NCBI GenBank assembly: GCA_902495075.1
Contig: CABUVO010000023.1
Coordinates: 11,105 to 75,104, forward strand
Direction: 5' to 3'
Length of the DNA stretch: 64,000 bases
Source of the DNA: an uncultured Porphyromonadaceae bacterium
GTDB taxonomy: Bacteria; Bacteroidota; Bacteroidia; Bacteroidales; Muribaculaceae
Part shown: positions 9,105-19,500 of the stretch, in pieces
Layout: each line of letters opens with the position of its first letter
Position numbering within the stretch: the stretch's first letter is position 1
The notes under the pieces: model-generated
The model's database searches: none
What the model was told of the DNA's origin: nothing
Seen by the model: only the letters and a program-made list of their open reading frames with translations
Position numbers and translations under genes: made by a program

Positions 9105-10262
9105 TTAGGCCCCTTCTGTTTTATATTTACGATGGAGCATAAGAAAACACAACATCCCTACTAAGGCGAATGGTATTCCGATAAGTGCCGTAAAATCATA
9201 CGGAAGCCCATAATTGATCGCAGCTCCACCAATAGCAGCAGATGTGGCATTAGAAACATTGAATGCAATCTGAATTCCGGCGGCACCAAGCATCTCTCCT
9301 CCTTTTGAAAACCCAACGATAAGATATTGGGGCGGTCCACCTACTCCGAAGAGACACGCACTCGCCACAAAGGCAAGTAAAAGTGAAAGGAACTTGATAT
9401 CACTGAAGAAAAACAATGCCGGCAAAACGATGAGCATTAGTCCGGCAATAGTCGCACTGACAAGCGAAGGACTATGTTTAGTTGCCATTTTACCGGCAAT
9501 AAAGTTTCCGAAAACCATACCAAAACCGACAAGTACCATTATCCAGGTCATATCTGACAATGTGAATCCTGTGATATTTGTCATTACAGGACTTATATAA
9601 CTCAGCCAGCAATACACAGCTGCCTGTGCAAAAAACACACCACCATAAATCAGCCATGGCGCGGATGACCTGAGAAATTTAAACTCTCCTTTGATATTGG
9701 AATGTGGAAGTGGAGAGATATAGGGCACAATGAATTTTATACACAGAAAGGCAATTAAACCGAATAATGCCACCAATGCGAACATGTATCTCCATACGAG
9801 CACATTGCTTATAAATGTAGCAAAAGGCACTCCAACCACATTTGCCACAGTCATTCCCCCTATCATTATTGCAACGGCGGCAGCCCCCTCTCCTTTTGTC
9901 GCGAGTTTTGTGCAAACTATCGCTCCTGCTCCGAAAAAAGCGCCATGCGGCAAACCGGCTATAAACCTCGCAACGAGCAACGCAACATAACCGGGCGATA
10001 ATGCAGCAAACAGGTTTCCTCCGAATATTACTGCAGCAAGAATTAACAATACAGATTTTAAAGGCATATTGCGCAGCAACAATAACAACGGAGAACCTAA
10101 GGCAACACCTAAAGAATATGCTGAAATAAGATGACCCGCCTTATCCACACTGATATCCAGGTCTTTTGCCACATCTCCAAGTATTCCCATCATGCCGAAC
10201 TCTGCAATTCCCAAAGCAAACGTGCCGACTGCAATAGCCCAGAAACTGAATTTAGTCTTCAT
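9105..10262 (-). CDS. MFS transporter, AraJ/sugar-efflux type
   Basis: 385 residues with about 12 hydrophobic segments spread evenly over the chain, as in the Major Facilitator Superfamily. N-terminal TLALGIAEFGMMGILG-like region (residues 15-29) and GHLISAYSLGVALGSP (about 43-58) fit drug or sugar efflux proteins of the AraJ/YdeA/PbuE group. It would export a small molecule by proton antiport across the inner membrane. The substrate cannot be deduced, and the divergent tex gene gives no hint. Confidence 0.88.
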   Translation of the reverse strand: MKTKFSFWAIAVGTFALGIAEFGMMGILGDVAKDLDISVDKAGHLISAYSLGVALGSPLLLLLRNMPLKSVLLILAAVIFGGNLFAALSPGYVALLVARFIAGLPHGAFFGAGAIVCTKLATKGEGAAAVAIMIGGMTVANVVGVPFATFISNVLVWRYMFALVALFGLIAFLCIKFIVPYISPLPHSNIKGEFKFLRSSAPWLIYGGVFFAQAAVYCWLSYISPVMTNITGFTLSDMTWIMVLVGFGMVFGNFIAGKMATKHSPSLVSATIAGLMLIVLPALFFFSDIKFLSLLLAFVASACLFGVGGPPQYLIVGFSKGGEMLGAAGIQIAFNVSNATSAAIGGAAINYGLPYDFTALIGIPFALVGMLCFLMLHRKYKTEGA

Positions 10263-10447
10263 TTTAACCTTATCTTAACCTAATTTCAACCTTAATGACA
10301 CTATAATAACTCAATTTTTCTCATTTTAGTTTGCAAAAGCGATTGAAGCTATTTAAACTATTTTTATTGTGCGTGTATTAAAACTTTTGTGCAAGTGCAA
10401 CCCAAAGGTTAATAAAGGTTCCATTTTTATTTTCGCTCGAATTTTTA

Positions 10448-10455
10448 TACTTTTG
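10448..10455 (+). promoter_or_regulatory. Promoter -7 element of tex
   Basis: TACTTTTG matches TAnnTTTG; a T-rich stretch (10424-10428) lies at the right distance for the -33 box but is not a perfect TTTG. The leader would be only about 13 nt. Confidence 0.6.
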
Positions 10456-10474
10456 CATTCACTTTATTTGAAAA

Positions 10475-12622
10475 ATGGAGAATATCATATCTGACGTTGC
10501 AAAGCGCCTTTCACTTCCGGAACGGAGTGTGTCCGCTGTTATAAAACTTCTTGACGAAGGAGCTACAGTGCCTTTTATCAGCCGCTATCGTAAAGAAGCC
10601 ACAGGATCTCTTGATGAAGTAGCCGTGCGTTCAATTGAAACCACTCTTAAAACCGTTCGCGAGCTTTATGCTCGCAAGGAATTTGTTAAAGAGGCAATTG
10701 AATCAGCGGGCGCGATGACTCCAAGAATAGAGCAAAGTCTTCGCGACGTCCAGACTATGACTGAAGTCGAAGACATCTATGCCCCTTTCAAACCTAAAAA
10801 ACGCACCCGCGCCACAATCGCTCGTGAACGCGGACTGGAACCGCTTGCGAAAATAATTATGGCTGGAAATGCGACAGATCCGTTCGCTTCTGCGAGACGT
10901 TTCATTCGTAACGAAGAGGTTGCAAGTGCTGAAGATGCCATTGCCGGTGCCTGCGACATTATTGCCGAATGGGCTTCAGAATCCACAAGATTACGCAATA
11001 TGACCCGCAACTCCTATCAACGTCGCGGTTCACTCGTATGCTCTCCGGCTAAAGGGAAGGAGGAGGAGCTGGCTGCTTCTCCCTTCGCAATATATGGTAA
11101 TTTCTCGAATTCAGTAAGAAGAATCCCTTCCCATCAGTATCTTGCCTTACGCCGGGCTGAAACCGAGGGAATGATAAAGGTAAAATATCAGTTAGACGAT
11201 TCTCACGGTTCGCTTGAGGAAGCACTGACCGAAGCATATGCATCGCGCAATGCCACGAATCAATGCAGAGAAATCATCGAAAATGCAGTGACAGATGCCA
11301 CAAAAAGACTTATCCGTCCTTCTGTAGAAAACGAGGTTTCTTCTTCGCTCAAAGAGGAAGCCGATCGAGTTGCGATTGATATCTTTGCCCAAAATTTGCG
11401 ACAGCTTCTGCTTGCCTCTCCTCTCAAATGCCGCAGAGTGCTTGCCATTGACCCGGGCTACCGCACCGGATGCAAGGTCGTGGCTATTGATCAGCAAGGA
11501 AATCTTCTGGACGATACCGTGATTTATCCTACTCCTCCACGCAGTGACCTTGAAGGAGCAGCCACAACCCTGAGAAAACTGATTTCTCGTCATAAACTCG
11601 ATGCCATAGCCTTGGGTAACGGCACGGCATCTCGCGAAACAGAACGTTTCCTGAAGGATTTCAAACTCATGGGACCCGGCGCGATATTCGTCGTAAGTGA
11701 GGATGGGGCCTCGGTATATTCAGCCTCAGACATTGCCAGAAATGAATTCCCCGATAAAGACGTGACTGTGAGAGGAGCCGTGTCTATCGGGCGGCGCCTG
11801 ATTGATCCTCTTGCTGAACTTGTGAAAATTGATCCTAAATCTATTGGTGTAGGACAATATCAACACGACGTTGACCAAAGCAAGCTTAAGAATGCCCTTG
11901 ATTACACAGTGATGAGTTGTGTAAACGCCGTTGGAGTAGATGTCAACACTGCTTCCGCCAGCTTGTTGGCATATGTTTCCGGCATCGGACCCTCATTAGC
12001 GGCAAACATCGTAAAATATCGAGCTGAGAACGGACCTTTCTCTACCCGAAAGGAGTTGAAGAAAGTTCCGAGATTGGGAGAAAAAGCATTTGAACAGGCT
12101 GCCGGTTTTCTACGGATCAGTACCGGTGAAGAACCCCTCGACAATACAGGTATTCATCCAGAAAGCTATCCGATTGTGAAGGAGATTGCAAGAATTGTAG
12201 GTGTCAAAACAAAAGATCTTCCTGCTAATGATAATCTTTTAAATAAAATCAACCCCGCAGAGTTAGCATCGAAAGGAATTGGCGGACTGGAAACAATCAC
12301 TGACATCATTGCGGAATTACGCAAACCGGGTCGCGATCCTCGTACAGATAACGCCGAGACAGCGTTTCAGCCTGCAATAGAATCGTTCGAACAGTTGAGA
12401 ATCGGGCAGAAACTTCCGGGACTTGTCAGTAACATTACCGCATTCGGAGCCTTCATCGACCTCGGAATAAAGGAAAGCGGATTGCTACATATCTCAAAAA
12501 TATCCACCCGACACATAAACGCAGTCAGCGATGTGCTTCGTCTTGGTCAGCAGATAGAGGTAACAGTCACCGATCTTGATCCAATTCGACACCGCATCAG
12601 CTTATCCCTCCTTCCGCAGTAG
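10475..12622 (+). CDS. tex: Tex-family RNA-binding transcription accessory protein
   Basis: 715 residues. Layout: helical N-terminal Tex domain (1-300; TVPFISRYRKEATG at 31-44), a YqgF/RNase H-like fold (about 320-450; VLAIDPGYRTGCK), helix-hairpin-helix repeats (about 495-560; GIGPSLAANIVKYR) and a C-terminal S1 RNA-binding domain (about 640-715; GLVSNITAFGAFIDLG). Tex proteins bind nucleic acids and influence transcription and stress tolerance; the precise activity is unsettled. Full length for the family. It ends 3 bp from the stop codon of the convergent macro-like gene, with no room for a separate terminator. Confidence 0.95.
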   Translation: MENIISDVAKRLSLPERSVSAVIKLLDEGATVPFISRYRKEATGSLDEVAVRSIETTLKTVRELYARKEFVKEAIESAGAMTPRIEQSLRDVQTMTEVEDIYAPFKPKKRTRATIARERGLEPLAKIIMAGNATDPFASARRFIRNEEVASAEDAIAGACDIIAEWASESTRLRNMTRNSYQRRGSLVCSPAKGKEEELAASPFAIYGNFSNSVRRIPSHQYLALRRAETEGMIKVKYQLDDSHGSLEEALTEAYASRNATNQCREIIENAVTDATKRLIRPSVENEVSSSLKEEADRVAIDIFAQNLRQLLLASPLKCRRVLAIDPGYRTGCKVVAIDQQGNLLDDTVIYPTPPRSDLEGAATTLRKLISRHKLDAIALGNGTASRETERFLKDFKLMGPGAIFVVSEDGASVYSASDIARNEFPDKDVTVRGAVSIGRRLIDPLAELVKIDPKSIGVGQYQHDVDQSKLKNALDYTVMSCVNAVGVDVNTASASLLAYVSGIGPSLAANIVKYRAENGPFSTRKELKKVPRLGEKAFEQAAGFLRISTGEEPLDNTGIHPESYPIVKEIARIVGVKTKDLPANDNLLNKINPAELASKGIGGLETITDIIAELRKPGRDPRTDNAETAFQPAIESFEQLRIGQKLPGLVSNITAFGAFIDLGIKESGLLHISKISTRHINAVSDVLRLGQQIEVTVTDLDPIRHRISLSLLPQ

Positions 12623-12625
12623 TTC

Positions 12626-13030
12626 TTACTTTTTTAGTTGACGGATCACTCTTACAAATGATTCGGGGAGACGGACATTATAGAGATCCATTGCGTCTGC
12701 AAAAAGAGGCGCTATTTCTTCATCCGAGAAACCGGCGATTCCACAACCTATACGTGTAACGTAGAATGTGGTCTGGTCCCACTCTCTCGCCAGATCTATG
12801 AACTCGTCTACGTAAGGCTTTATTGTTTCAACACCTCCCTGCATTGTCGGAATTGCATATGACTGCCCTTGAAGTCCAACGCCTTGACCCATTTTTGCAC
12901 CGAATTTCTCAACCGCTGTCCGGGCAGCTCCTCCTAAATGCAATCCCTCGAGGTTGCTGCCAAACACAAAAATTTCATCCTTTCCCAATTTGGTTATATT
13001 CTCGGGAGTATAATTAAGCTTTTCTTCCAT
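12626..13030 (-). CDS. Macro domain-like protein (A1S_2505-type)
   Basis: 134 residues, soluble. FVFGSNLEGLHLGGAAR (about 21-37) and TRIGCGIAGFSDEEIAPLF (about 92-110) match a small macro-like family seen in phages and bacteria. Macro domains bind or hydrolyse ADP-ribose derivatives, but the function of this subgroup is not known to me. The gene lies in a minus-strand run after the FKBP gene (44-bp gap), possibly in one transcript with it. It is not surrounded by phage genes here, so it looks like a resident chromosomal gene. Confidence 0.72.
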   Translation of the reverse strand: MEEKLNYTPENITKLGKDEIFVFGSNLEGLHLGGAARTAVEKFGAKMGQGVGLQGQSYAIPTMQGGVETIKPYVDEFIDLAREWDQTTFYVTRIGCGIAGFSDEEIAPLFADAMDLYNVRLPESFVRVIRQLKK

Positions 13031-13074
13031 AGTATTATATTAACCTGAATATTAAGAAATTTGTTCATACCTAC

Positions 13075-13473
13075 CTATGCCACACCGCATAGCTCTATTT
13101 CAAATATAAGCGTTGAACCACCGGGGATGCCGGGGATGTTGCGCATACCATACGCCTGCTCTGCCGGAATATAGATCTCCCATTTATCGCCTACGTGCAT
13201 CTGCTGAAGAGCGATAATCCAACCCGGTATCAAGTCGCGGAGACGAAATGCGGGTGCCACTCCACCTCGACTGCTGTCAAAAGTTTTGCCATTGATAGTC
13301 TTACCGACATAATGAGCTGTCACCACACTGTTTCTATTAGGAGACGCCCCCTTGACATTCCCTTTCTTTAACACTTTATAGTATATCCCTTTATCGAGTG
13401 GCATTACTCCGGGTTCTTTCCCTTTCTCAGCCAGCCACTCCCTGTTCTTCTGAATATATTCCTGTTTTGCCAT
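13075..13473 (-). CDS. FKBP-type peptidyl-prolyl cis-trans isomerase
   Basis: 132 residues: a helical N-terminal 25 residues, then one FKBP domain (about 40-130) with VTAHYVGKTINGKTFDSS, IPGWIIALQQMHVGDKWEIYIP and the closing GSTLIFEIEL. It should speed proline isomerisation during folding. There is no signal peptide, so it is probably cytoplasmic, unlike FkpA or most Bacteroides FKBPs. Immediately upstream, overlapping the mscS stop codon, is one arm of the leader element also found before the genes at 26231 and 61944. Confidence 0.93.
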   Translation of the reverse strand: MAKQEYIQKNREWLAEKGKEPGVMPLDKGIYYKVLKKGNVKGASPNRNSVVTAHYVGKTINGKTFDSSRGGVAPAFRLRDLIPGWIIALQQMHVGDKWEIYIPAEQAYGMRNIPGIPGGSTLIFEIELCGVA

Positions 13474-13488
13474 AATTATTATTTAAGT

Positions 13489-13522
13489 TTCGCACACTTC
13501 AACTTAAAGTTTAAGAGTTTAT
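13489..13522 (-). repeat. Leader element, right arm only
   Basis: 34 nt that match the right arm of the elements at 26062-26212 and 61799-61925 (core TTAAACTTTAAGTTGAAG, then GCGAAA). It ends 15 nt before the FKBP start codon; the two complete copies end 18 nt before theirs. Its far end includes the TAA stop codon of the mscS-like gene. Confidence 0.8.
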
Positions 13523-14718
13523 CTCGCTTGATTCTTGGTGAACATTAGATCGAGTCCTGACGGAGCTTGATATATGCAAAGACCAAATTTACCTATAACT
13601 GCATATACATAGTCGAAAATATCACTTTGAATCTCCTCGTATTGTGCCCAATCGGTCTTATTGGTGAAGAAATACAATTCCAATGGTATTCCTTGAGGCG
13701 TAGACTGCAATTGACGCACCATGACAAACATTGTCCGTCCGCGTTTCAATACAATGTCCTTCCTGTTTCTTAACCAATTCTCCATATGCCTGCGGAATAG
13801 TCCGAGATTAACTATCTTCTCCCCTTCTGCAATCTCCTCATTTATCAGATTCTCTTCTCGTAATGCCGCCAGTTCCGTTTCGTTAAGGAATCTTACACTA
13901 TTCACATCTATATAGACGTATCTTGATACGCGCCTGCCTCCGGAAGCTCGCATCGGCTGATAATTCTGAAAAGAATCGCTGATAAGATTATATGGAGGTA
14001 TGGTGATAACAGAATTATCCCAGTTGCGCACTTTTACTGTAGTCAACGATATGTCAATGACCTCGCCGTTGGCACCTGCTTTCTGGCAAATTATCCAGTC
14101 TCCTTTCTGCAACATTTTATTGGCAGTCAACTGCACGCCCGCCACCAACCCGAGTATCGTATCCTTGAAGACCAACATCAGAACCGCCGCCGATGCACCA
14201 AAAGCTGTAAGGATGGCAATTGGCGAGCGGTCGAACAGAATGCCGGAGCCGACAATTATACCGATACCGATAACAATCAGTTTCACCATCTGAAACGTTC
14301 CCTTAAGCGAATGTATACGCTCAAGATTACGCTTATCGAACGCTCCAAACACCGCACCTATCACCTTATTCACAAAATTCACACATGCCCATACGATATA
14401 AAAAAGTGTGAATTTCTTTATCCAGACATAAAGCAATTCATGACTGACAAACATTTTCGGCAACAACCATGCAACAACTATTGCGGGCATCATCTGACTG
14501 AAGGCACGTAGCACATCTTCTGTCAGAAGATCATCATCCCATTTCGTGCTTGTTTTATCCGCAGCGTAGATGATAAACGGAGAAACGACCCTTCTGAACA
14601 GTTCGTATGCCAGCCACGCAATCAAGGCTACGGCAATGAGTGTCACGGGGAAACTGAAATCTTGTGCGAATGAATCGCCTCCTATCTCACTGAGCCAGTA
14701 TGTTATCTTCTTTTCCAT
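13519..14718 (-). CDS. MscS-family mechanosensitive channel (YbdG-like)
   Basis: 399 residues with several N-terminal transmembrane helices (roughly 25-45, 70-90, 95-115, 145-165, 170-200) and a cytoplasmic beta domain. The pore-lining segment FGASAAVLMLVFKDTILGLVAG and the following KGDWI with IPPYNLISDSFQNYQ are typical of the miniconductance YbdG branch. These channels open under membrane tension and release solutes after osmotic downshock. A paralogue with the same motifs is at 34346. It begins 29 bp after the end of the acetyltransferase gene on the same strand. Confidence 0.92.
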   Translation of the reverse strand: MEKKITYWLSEIGGDSFAQDFSFPVTLIAVALIAWLAYELFRRVVSPFIIYAADKTSTKWDDDLLTEDVLRAFSQMMPAIVVAWLLPKMFVSHELLYVWIKKFTLFYIVWACVNFVNKVIGAVFGAFDKRNLERIHSLKGTFQMVKLIVIGIGIIVGSGILFDRSPIAILTAFGASAAVLMLVFKDTILGLVAGVQLTANKMLQKGDWIICQKAGANGEVIDISLTTVKVRNWDNSVITIPPYNLISDSFQNYQPMRASGGRRVSRYVYIDVNSVRFLNETELAALREENLINEEIAEGEKIVNLGLFRRHMENWLRNRKDIVLKRGRTMFVMVRQLQSTPQGIPLELYFFTNKTDWAQYEEIQSDIFDYVYAVIGKFGLCIYQAPSGLDLMFTKNQAR

Positions 14719-14747
14719 TTATCAGCCGGAATAATTTGTTATCAGTG

Positions 14748-15326
14748 TCAAAGCTTCTTGATAATTCGCGCCGGATTTCCTCCAACCACAACATTGTCGG
14801 GAACATCTTTAGTAACGACAGCTCCGGCGGCAATCACGACATTATTACCAATCGTCACTCCAGGTACGATCGTTGCGCTTCCTCCTATCCACACACTGTT
14901 ACCTATGGTGACAGGTTCTGCCCATTCCACACCCGTATTCCTCCTCTCCGGATCAAGAGGGTGACATGCCGTATAGATACTGACGTTGGGACCAATGAAG
15001 CAATTGTCGCCAATCCGGACTTCCGCCTCATCGAGAATTGTAAGATTAAAGTTTGCAAAGAAATTCTCCCCAATAAAAATATTGCATCCGTAATCGCACC
15101 TGAACGGTTGATTCACATGGAATTTCTCACCATAACCACCTAATATCTCCCGCAAAATACCTTTCATCTTATCCATTTCGGAAGGACGGAGATTATTGAA
15201 CTCCCACAGCTTCTCACGCGTAGTGCCAAGCATTTCTATGAATTTCGGATGCATCGCATCGTATATCTCTCCGGAGAGCATCTTATCCCACTCCCTGTCA
15301 AATATTTCGTTTTCTGATTCTTTCAT
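14748..15326 (-). CDS. Sugar O-acetyltransferase, hexapeptide-repeat type (Maa/LacA-like)
   Basis: 192 residues. The N-terminal Mac domain ([18 protein letters not shown], about 14-27) precedes left-handed beta-helix hexapeptide repeats (about 70-185) with [25 protein letters not shown], which holds the catalytic His, and [21 protein letters not shown]. The enzyme acetylates a sugar or nucleoside hydroxyl from acetyl-CoA in the cytoplasm; maltose and galactoside acetyltransferases are the closest well-known types. A promoter lies directly before the start codon, so the mRNA may have almost no leader. Confidence 0.92.
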   Translation of the reverse strand: MKESENEIFDREWDKMLSGEIYDAMHPKFIEMLGTTREKLWEFNNLRPSEMDKMKGILREILGGYGEKFHVNQPFRCDYGCNIFIGENFFANFNLTILDEAEVRIGDNCFIGPNVSIYTACHPLDPERRNTGVEWAEPVTIGNSVWIGGSATIVPGVTIGNNVVIAAGAVVTKDVPDNVVVGGNPARIIKKL

Positions 15327-15330
15327 AGTG

Positions 15331-15338
15331 CAAAAATA
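15331..15338 (-). promoter_or_regulatory. Promoter -7 element of the acetyltransferase gene
   Basis: TATTTTTG on the minus strand ends only 4 nt before the ATG at 15326. If used, the transcript would start at or next to the start codon. No clear -33 box was found, so support is moderate. Confidence 0.45.
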
Positions 15339-15361
15339 CTAAATTTCTCATAAATAATCGC

Positions 15362-15369
15362 TATATTTG
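15362..15369 (+). promoter_or_regulatory. Promoter -7 element of sbcDC
   Basis: TATATTTG matches TAnnTTTG and lies 24 nt before the sbcD start codon. The -33 region is not well conserved. Confidence 0.6.
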
Positions 15370-15393
15370 CAATAAGCAATATACACGTAATAA

Positions 15394-16563
15394 ATGAAAC
15401 TCCTTCATACTTCCGACTGGCATCTTGGGCATGTGTTGTATAATTACGACCGTCATACCGAGCAAGAGCACATGCTTGCACAAATTGTAGATATAGTTAA
15501 GGCAGAAAAACCCGATGTATTCTTATTATGCGGAGACATATATCATACAGCCCAGCCATCGGCAACTGTGCAACGCATGTTTGCTGATACAATGATGGAG
15601 ATACATTCAGCGTGTCCTGAAATGCAGATATTTGTAACATCGGGCAACCACGACAGCGCTTCGCGCCATGACATTTTCACCACTCCCTGGAGAGCTCTCA
15701 ATGTAACTACTGTCGGAAATATCGACTCCTCAAATCCGGATTCATTGATTCATGAAGTGAGCGGAAAATGTTTTATAATTACAGTGCCGTATTGCCATGA
15801 AAGAAATATGCCTGAGAATCTGTTTCAAACATTACTTGATCGCGTTGATGAAATGAATCCGGGGCAGCTACCGGTGGTAATGATGGCGCATGCCACTGTC
15901 TCTGGATGCGATTTCAAGGGTCATGAAGAAATGTCTGAAACTATGATTGGAGGTATAGATTCTGTTACTTTAAATGATTTTGGCACAGGCTACGATTACC
16001 TCGCTTTGGGGCACATACATCATGCCCAGACAATCAGAGGCAGCCAAGGCAGAGCAAGATATTCCGGTTCACCATTAGCCGTTTCTTTTGATGAGGAATA
16101 TCCTCACAGCGTTTCAATTGTGGAAATGTCCGGGAAAGAAGCCAAACCTGAAATACGTGAGGTCCCAATTGATAACATTTTCCCATTGATATCATTGCCA
16201 ACTGAAGGATACTCTCACTTCGAGGAAGCCCTTGAATCATTGAAAACCTTTCCGGATGATATAGACGCCTATATCAGATTAAATGTTGAGATATCTGGTT
16301 TTCTTCCGCATCTTGCCAGAGAAGAGGCGTTAGCTGCTGTTCGCGAAAAGAAATGCCGATTCTGCCATATCAATGCCGTTAGAAAAAACAACTCCGATGA
16401 TCCAGCGAATAGCAATTACTTATCGATAGGAGAATTCAAAAAAATGTCTCCTGCAGGGATTGCTGAGAAATTCGCAACAGAGAAAGGATTTGTGATCGAT
16501 GAAGATTTAAAAGAGTTGCTAAAGGAAATTATTGAATCTGTTAATGAGGAGGAAAGAGAATGA
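15394..16563 (+). CDS. sbcD: Exonuclease SbcCD, nuclease subunit D
   Basis: 389 residues with the Mre11-type calcineurin-like phosphoesterase motifs: SDWHLGH (7-13), CGDIYH (46-51), GNHDS (84-88) and LGHIHH (about 205-210). With SbcC it forms an ATP-dependent nuclease that opens DNA hairpins and trims protein-blocked or palindromic ends. A C-terminal capping region follows the catalytic domain. Its stop overlaps the sbcC start (ATGA), a sign of translational coupling. Confidence 0.96.
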   Translation: MKLLHTSDWHLGHVLYNYDRHTEQEHMLAQIVDIVKAEKPDVFLLCGDIYHTAQPSATVQRMFADTMMEIHSACPEMQIFVTSGNHDSASRHDIFTTPWRALNVTTVGNIDSSNPDSLIHEVSGKCFIITVPYCHERNMPENLFQTLLDRVDEMNPGQLPVVMMAHATVSGCDFKGHEEMSETMIGGIDSVTLNDFGTGYDYLALGHIHHAQTIRGSQGRARYSGSPLAVSFDEEYPHSVSIVEMSGKEAKPEIREVPIDNIFPLISLPTEGYSHFEEALESLKTFPDDIDAYIRLNVEISGFLPHLAREEALAAVREKKCRFCHINAVRKNNSDDPANSNYLSIGEFKKMSPAGIAEKFATEKGFVIDEDLKELLKEIIESVNEEERE

Positions 16564-19500
16564 GACTGCTGAAACTTACTATACACAACATGGCTTCCGT
16601 TGGAGACGCAACAATAGATTTCACACAGTCTCCACTCTCCGACAGCGAGGTATTTCTGATATCGGGAAAGACCGGTGCCGGAAAATCTACGATTCTCGAT
16701 TGCATATGCCTCCCCCTATATGGCACTGCCCCCCGTTTTAAGAACACAAAAATAAATGGTGCAACTCTCGATGGAACTGCAAATGATGCCATAAGTGTAA
16801 ACGATCCTCGACAGATTCTCAGAAGAAACACCGGCGAGGGGTATGCCGAACTGGAATTCACCGGTAATAATGGCATACACTATATAGCTCGTTGGGGAAT
16901 ACAACGATCACGCAAAAAGATTGAGGGAAAGTTGCAGAAAAAAAATTGGACACTTGAGAACATTGACAAGAAGGTTTCATTCACAAAGGATGCAGACATA
17001 CAGCAGGAAATTTCCGATGCCGTAGGTCTCGACTTCAACCAGTTTTGCCGCACGGTTATGCTCGCGCAAGGAGACTTTACGCGCTTCCTCAACAGCAACG
17101 ATAATGACAAAAGCGAGATTCTCAGCAAAATCACAGGTACAGAGATATATTCTAAAATCGGGATTAAGATTTTCGAACGATTCAAAGAGGAAGAGAATAT
17201 TTACAATACCTTGAAATTAAAAATCGAAGGTGTCTCCATACTTGAAGAGGATGAAATCGCAGAGAAAAAAGAGGCATTGAGTCAGCTTGAAAAAGAAAAT
17301 AAAATATTGCAGGAGAATCTGAAATCAGAATCTGACCTGCTGGAATTGCTAAAATCTCAAAGTGATACAGCACTGACCATCAAAAAACTTTCAACTAAAA
17401 TCAATGACCTAAGTAAAGATGTCAGCTCCTTATTGATATCTCGTAATGAATTGCATGCCGAAATACTCGATATTAAAAATGACATGCAGTCAAAATCGGA
17501 AGAGATCAAAAAATTTGACGATTGTAAAGAGATCTTCAACGAAGCTGAAAATATTATGCGTGATTCGCAACGAATCAAAACCCTCAATATTGACATTCTT
17601 AACGAAAAGAAATCCATTTCAACCAGAACCAATGACTTAGAGGAAAAGCTTTTACCCCAAAGCTTAGAATATGAAAAAGAAATTGAAAAGCTGACTGGTC
17701 AGCTTTTGGATAATGACACATCTGCCGCCGGATTGAAGACGGAACTCGATTCTTTAGAAATTGATGAATTAAGAAAAGAGAAAGATCTGATAACCACGCG
17801 TCGCGTGGAACTACAGAATCTGATGATTCTGCTTCAGAACTACAATGATATCGCACAAAGGATTGAGATCGAGCAGAAGGAAATAGCTTCAAATGAAAAC
17901 CATCTCAAAGAAATCACCGACAAGCGTAAGTATCTCAGCGAACCATTCAAAATTGCCGAAGAAAAACTTCTTCTTTACAAGGATGTGTATGACAAATTGT
18001 TTGCTTCAAGTGAAAAAATACTTGGCAATATCAGAAGTTCATTAAATGTAGGAGACGTTTGTCCTCTATGTCGGCAGAAGATATCAGCCAGTCTTCCTGC
18101 CGAGTCTGAGATAAAGGAGATGATCAAAGACCGAAAGGAAGAACTTGACAAAGCCCAAGCATCCAGAGATAAACTCAATGATGAGATTATTTCAATCGAG
18201 GCTGAAATAAAAACAATAAAGACTGCGATTGAGAAGAGCCGTAAAAAGCTCGAAGAAGACAACTCTTTAACTGAAGCCTTTAATAAAGTAAAGATTAAGA
18301 GTGAGGCTTTGGATATTGATTACAGTAATGAAGATATCAAATCCCTCATTTTGTATGAAATAGACAATATTTCTGAAAAAATCAATGTAGTCGCAGGCAA
18401 AATTAAAACAGCGGAGCTATTGGAGAAAGATTTAAAGAGCCGGAATGACAAACATAAAGAACTCTCTGATTTAATTCAAAAGAAGAAAGAGAATTTCTCC
18501 GAAATCAAGATCAGAATTGAAACTGTAAAGACTCAGAATGCGGATGCAACGCTGAATATCGCAAAGGCAGACAATGAAATCCGCAATATCAGGGAAGAAA
18601 TATTATCCATACTCGTAAATTCCCGATATCATGAATTGTTTGAAAAAGATATGACCGTATTCTGTAGGGAGCTTAAAGAAGATGTCAACAAATATAAAGA
18701 TTTGAATAGGCAATTAGAGAATCTCCGGCTCATAGCTGGAAATAAACAAAATACTCTTGAATCGTTCGACAATGTAATCGAAGCCATCAGATCACAATTG
18801 CCTGATTTCATGCCTGAATCTGAAGTTTCAAGAGTAAGTGGCATCAAGGATCTTCACAAGTTCGCCACAGATATTCTGATGGAGATCTCCGCCACAAGCA
18901 AAGGATTGAATGATAATAAAGAAAGATTGATTGAAATAGAAAGCAAACTTGAAGAAACAGGAAAATGTCGGCAAGAAGATGATCTATCATTTGAGGCAAC
19001 CACAACTCGCGTGAATGCTATCAATGACAAGATTCGAGAAAATGACATCAAAAAAGGATCAATAGAAACCGAATTGAAACTGAATGACTCGCAGGTAAAG
19101 AAACTTGGCGTACTGATTGAAGAGCATAAGAAACAAGGCAAAATTCTCGACAGATGGCGGATTCTTTACGACATGTTTGGAGACAGCGAAGGGAAGAAAT
19201 TCCGTAAAATCGCTCAAAGCTACATACTTGCCGAATTAATCCACTCCGCCAATCATTACATGAAAAGTCTATCCGACAGATACCGGCTTCGCGTTGAACC
19301 CGGCACATTCGTCATTCAGGTTGAAGATGCATGGCAAGGATACACCGTGCGTTCTGCTGCAACCATCTCCGGAGGCGAAAGTTTTTTGGTATCGCTTTCC
19401 TTGGCACTCGCCCTCAGCGACATTGGAAGCAATTTCTCCGTCGACACACTGTTTATAGATGAAGGATTCGGTTCATTGAGTGGCGATGTATTGCAGAATG

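Noticed and set aside
12626..13030. Prophage remnant suggested by the phage-associated macro-like family
   Set aside because: All neighbours are ordinary chromosomal genes, and no integrase, att site or other phage gene is seen.
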